Shown here piece after piece: positions 62,481 to 64,000 of a stretch of DNA of 64,000 bases. Within the stretch, counting starts at the first letter, position 1; every line of letters starts with the position of its first letter. This stretch comes from Yponomeuta sedellus. Lineage: Eukaryota > Arthropoda > Insecta > Lepidoptera > Yponomeutidae. The stretch covers positions 20,932,986 through 20,996,985 of the forward strand of contig OW203722.1 in the NCBI GenBank assembly GCA_934045075.1, given 5' to 3'. Under the pieces are notes generated by a model that ran no database searches, was not told where the DNA came from, and worked only from the letters and a program-made list of their open reading frames with translations. Both the position numbers and the translations under genes were made by a program.

Positions 62481-62594
62481 GGTGCTTAGGGCTGCTAACC
62501 AGCACTGCCAATGGCAAGAACTGTAAGTTTTTTAGTGCTAAACTGTGTGTAAGTTTTTTAGAGCTAATAGTTATAAAAATAGTTGTCACATTTA

Positions 62595-62672
62595 AAAACC
62601 TATTTAGAGGCTTTTTTAAATTTGTTCCTTAGCACGGGTTAGTGCATTAAAAATAAAAATAGTATAACAGTT
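62595..62672 (+). mobile_element. Core-flip SINE (family A) reduced to its ends
   Basis: AAAACCTATTTAGAGGC is joined directly to TTTTTTAAATTTGTTCCTTA and GCACGGGTTAGTGC...AAAAATAGTATAAC. The whole core is deleted between the inverted repeats. Confidence 0.7.
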
Positions 62673-62706
62673 GTCACAGTTGTTGAGATTTCTCATGTTC
62701 ACTTTT

Positions 62707-63074
62707 AAGTCCTGCGCAGACTGTGTCCCTCGGGGACAAAAGTCCCTGAATCGTAAGAAATGTCCTCCGAGTACTTTTCGCGGACACAACGCATACAGTG
62801 TGCGGTGATTTGTTTCTCGGAGTGAAGCGTACGCTCTGAAAGCAAATATTCTGAGATTACATAGTGTTGTAATTTACAGGAAGTTGAAAAAGAAAAGGCG
62901 TTTTAAAAGAAAACACCGAACTTTTGTCCAGTCTCTTGATGTCCTCGATAACTTCAAGGACTTTTTGTAGGGGTACTTTTAGTCCTTCGTGTGCGTTATT
63001 CGATACAATTTATAAGAGATCTATATCGACGGACAAAAAGTACCCGGGGATAGTCCCTCGTCTGCGCAGGTCTT
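62707..63074. mobile_element. Candidate TIR element with AGTCCTGCGCAGAC ends
   Basis: AAGTCCTGCGCAGAC on the left and GTCTGCGCAGGTCTT on the right are inverted. GGGACAAAAGTCC and GGACAAAAAGTACCC repeat inside. About 368 bp with no ORF. Only one copy in the window, apart from a CTGCGCAGGTAC motif at 37337. Confidence 0.5.
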
Positions 63075-63294
63075 TAGATGAAAACGTATTATAAAATAAG
63101 TAATGTTTTTTTTCCATTGGTGGCGCTGGTTAGCGCTCCGAAACGCCTTAAGTCCATACTCTCTCTCTCTTTCTCTCTCTGAGAGAAGGTCTGCGCCCTA
63201 TAGTGGAACGTATATAGCCAACATAAAAAAGCACCCAGCTTTTGGTTTTGTATGTTTTTATTTTGTTTTCTTTGAGAATTTCATAGAAACTTAG

Positions 63295-63418
63295 GCCCAC
63301 TTGCGTCAGCCCGGGTTAGCTGATTAGACTCGAGTTAACGGGTAAATCGATAATTTCGCATACAAAATGATCAATTTAACTAGAGTTAAATGAGCTAACC
63401 CGGGCTGACGCAAGTGGG
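63295..63418. mobile_element. 124-bp MITE with 6-bp TSD
   Basis: CCCACTTGCGTCAGCCCGGG and its inverse, continuing to TTAGCT/AGCTAA, give perfect 26-bp TIRs. ACTTAG flanks at 63289-63294 and 63419-63424. Confidence 0.85.
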
Positions 63419-63445
63419 ACTTAGTGGCATCCTAGATGCCTAGAT

Positions 63446-63686
63446 GTCCAAATTCCCCAAATTCTTCCCGCGGGTGTCGTAAAAGGCGACTAAGGGACAC
63501 AAACCTAGGGGTGGGCAGCAGCGCCCCCTGCAGTACAATTCCACCAATCTGCGATCCCCAACCCGCATGCCCAGCGTGGGGATTATGGGCATTACCCCCC
63601 TATGATGGCACAACCTTGTGCTATGGCACTCATTAGGGGAGGGCTATGTCCAGCAGTGGACTAATATAGCCTGAAGCAGAAGAAGC
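63446..63686 (+). mobile_element. RTE-tailed retroposon, family I, with 12-bp TSD
   Basis: AGATGCCTAGAT at 63434-63445 and 63687-63698. TTCCCGCGGGTGTCGTAAAA, GTGGGCAGCAGCGCCCCCTG and the GTCCAGCAGTGGACTAATAT end match 18481-18736. Confidence 0.88.
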
Positions 63687-63699
63687 AGATGCCTAGATT

Positions 63700-64000
63700 A
63701 CACTATTTTTATTTTTAATGCACTAACCCGTGCTAAGGAACAAATTTAAAAACCTATTTAGAGGCTAAAAATTTCACCCATGCCGGGATTCGAACCCGCA
63801 ACCTCTGGCTATCCGTACCAGCGCTCTACCAATTGAGCCAATGGGCGACTCACGGCACTGTACGTAATACAGAGAATATTGTAAAGAGGTTCGAAATTTC
63901 ACTGATGCCGTGAGTCGCCCATTGGCTCAATTGGTAGAGCGCTGGTACGGATAGCCAGAGGTTGCGGGTTCGAATCCCGGCATGGGTGAAATTTTTAGCC
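63700..64000. mobile_element. Core-flip SINE (family A) as a long inverted repeat, cut by the window end
   Basis: An inverted tail, then a reverse core (63763-63857) and a forward core (63906-64000) that are exact reverse complements over 95 bp, around 48 bp containing the sense leader end (TACGTAATACAGAG, GGTTCGAAATTTCAC). Both arms carry the full tRNA-like box A and box B. Confidence 0.88.

Overview
This window looks like intergenic, repeat-saturated DNA from an insect, most likely a moth or butterfly (Lepidoptera). The reasons are the AT-rich base composition and the many RTE-type retrotransposon 3' ends with the CAGCAGTGGA...TATAGCCTGAAGAAGAAG pattern that I associate with lepidopteran genomes. 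Short tRNA-like SINEs, MITEs, and Penelope-like, hAT-like and Tc1/mariner-like remnants fit the same picture. I found no host protein-coding gene, no rRNA or functional tRNA gene, and no CRISPR array. The species is not determinable from the sequence alone.

Layout. 0-3 kb: a Penelope-like element whose GIY-YIG endonuclease is split by a 389-bp insertion. The insertion has a 13-bp target-site duplication (TSD) and carries a TATA box and a hammerhead-ribozyme-like fold; a SINE and LINE tails follow. 3-12 kb: MITEs, a cluster of tRNA-like SINE cores in opposite orientations, SINEs nested in SINEs, and two abutting perfect palindromes formed where copies of a TA-targeting MITE meet. 12.6-16.8 kb: a decayed 4.1-kb hAT-like element containing a 430-bp near-perfect hairpin, a GC-rich tandem repeat island and a tandem repeat with CTCF-like motifs. 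17-22 kb: LINE and RTE tails, MITEs and SINEs. 23.3-25.4 kb: a 2.0-kb terminal-inverted-repeat (TIR) element enclosing a 47-bp minisatellite. 26-41 kb: dense SINEs, including a family whose 5' part resembles 5S rRNA, and small hairpin elements. 42-45.7 kb: the only long ORF, a 5'-truncated but otherwise open non-LTR retrotransposon (endonuclease remnant plus reverse transcriptase) on the minus strand, sitting in a TA microsatellite. 46-64 kb: more of the same families, ending in an inverted repeat cut by the window edge.

The elements interact as hosts and parasites. RTE-type LINEs supply the 3' end that short retroposons copy. The 5S-like and tRNA-like SINEs carry Pol III promoter-like heads. 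MITEs with TA, 6-bp or 8-bp duplications depend on transposases not encoded here. The most interesting signals are: (1) a retroposon family whose tRNA-like core occurs in both orientations relative to its A-rich tail, with TSDs supporting both forms; (2) the ribozyme-like motif 28 bp downstream of a TATA box; (3) a 5S rRNA-derived SINE family with more than 15 copies and a verified 12-bp TSD; (4) a set of hairpin elements whose arms differ between copies yet match within each copy.
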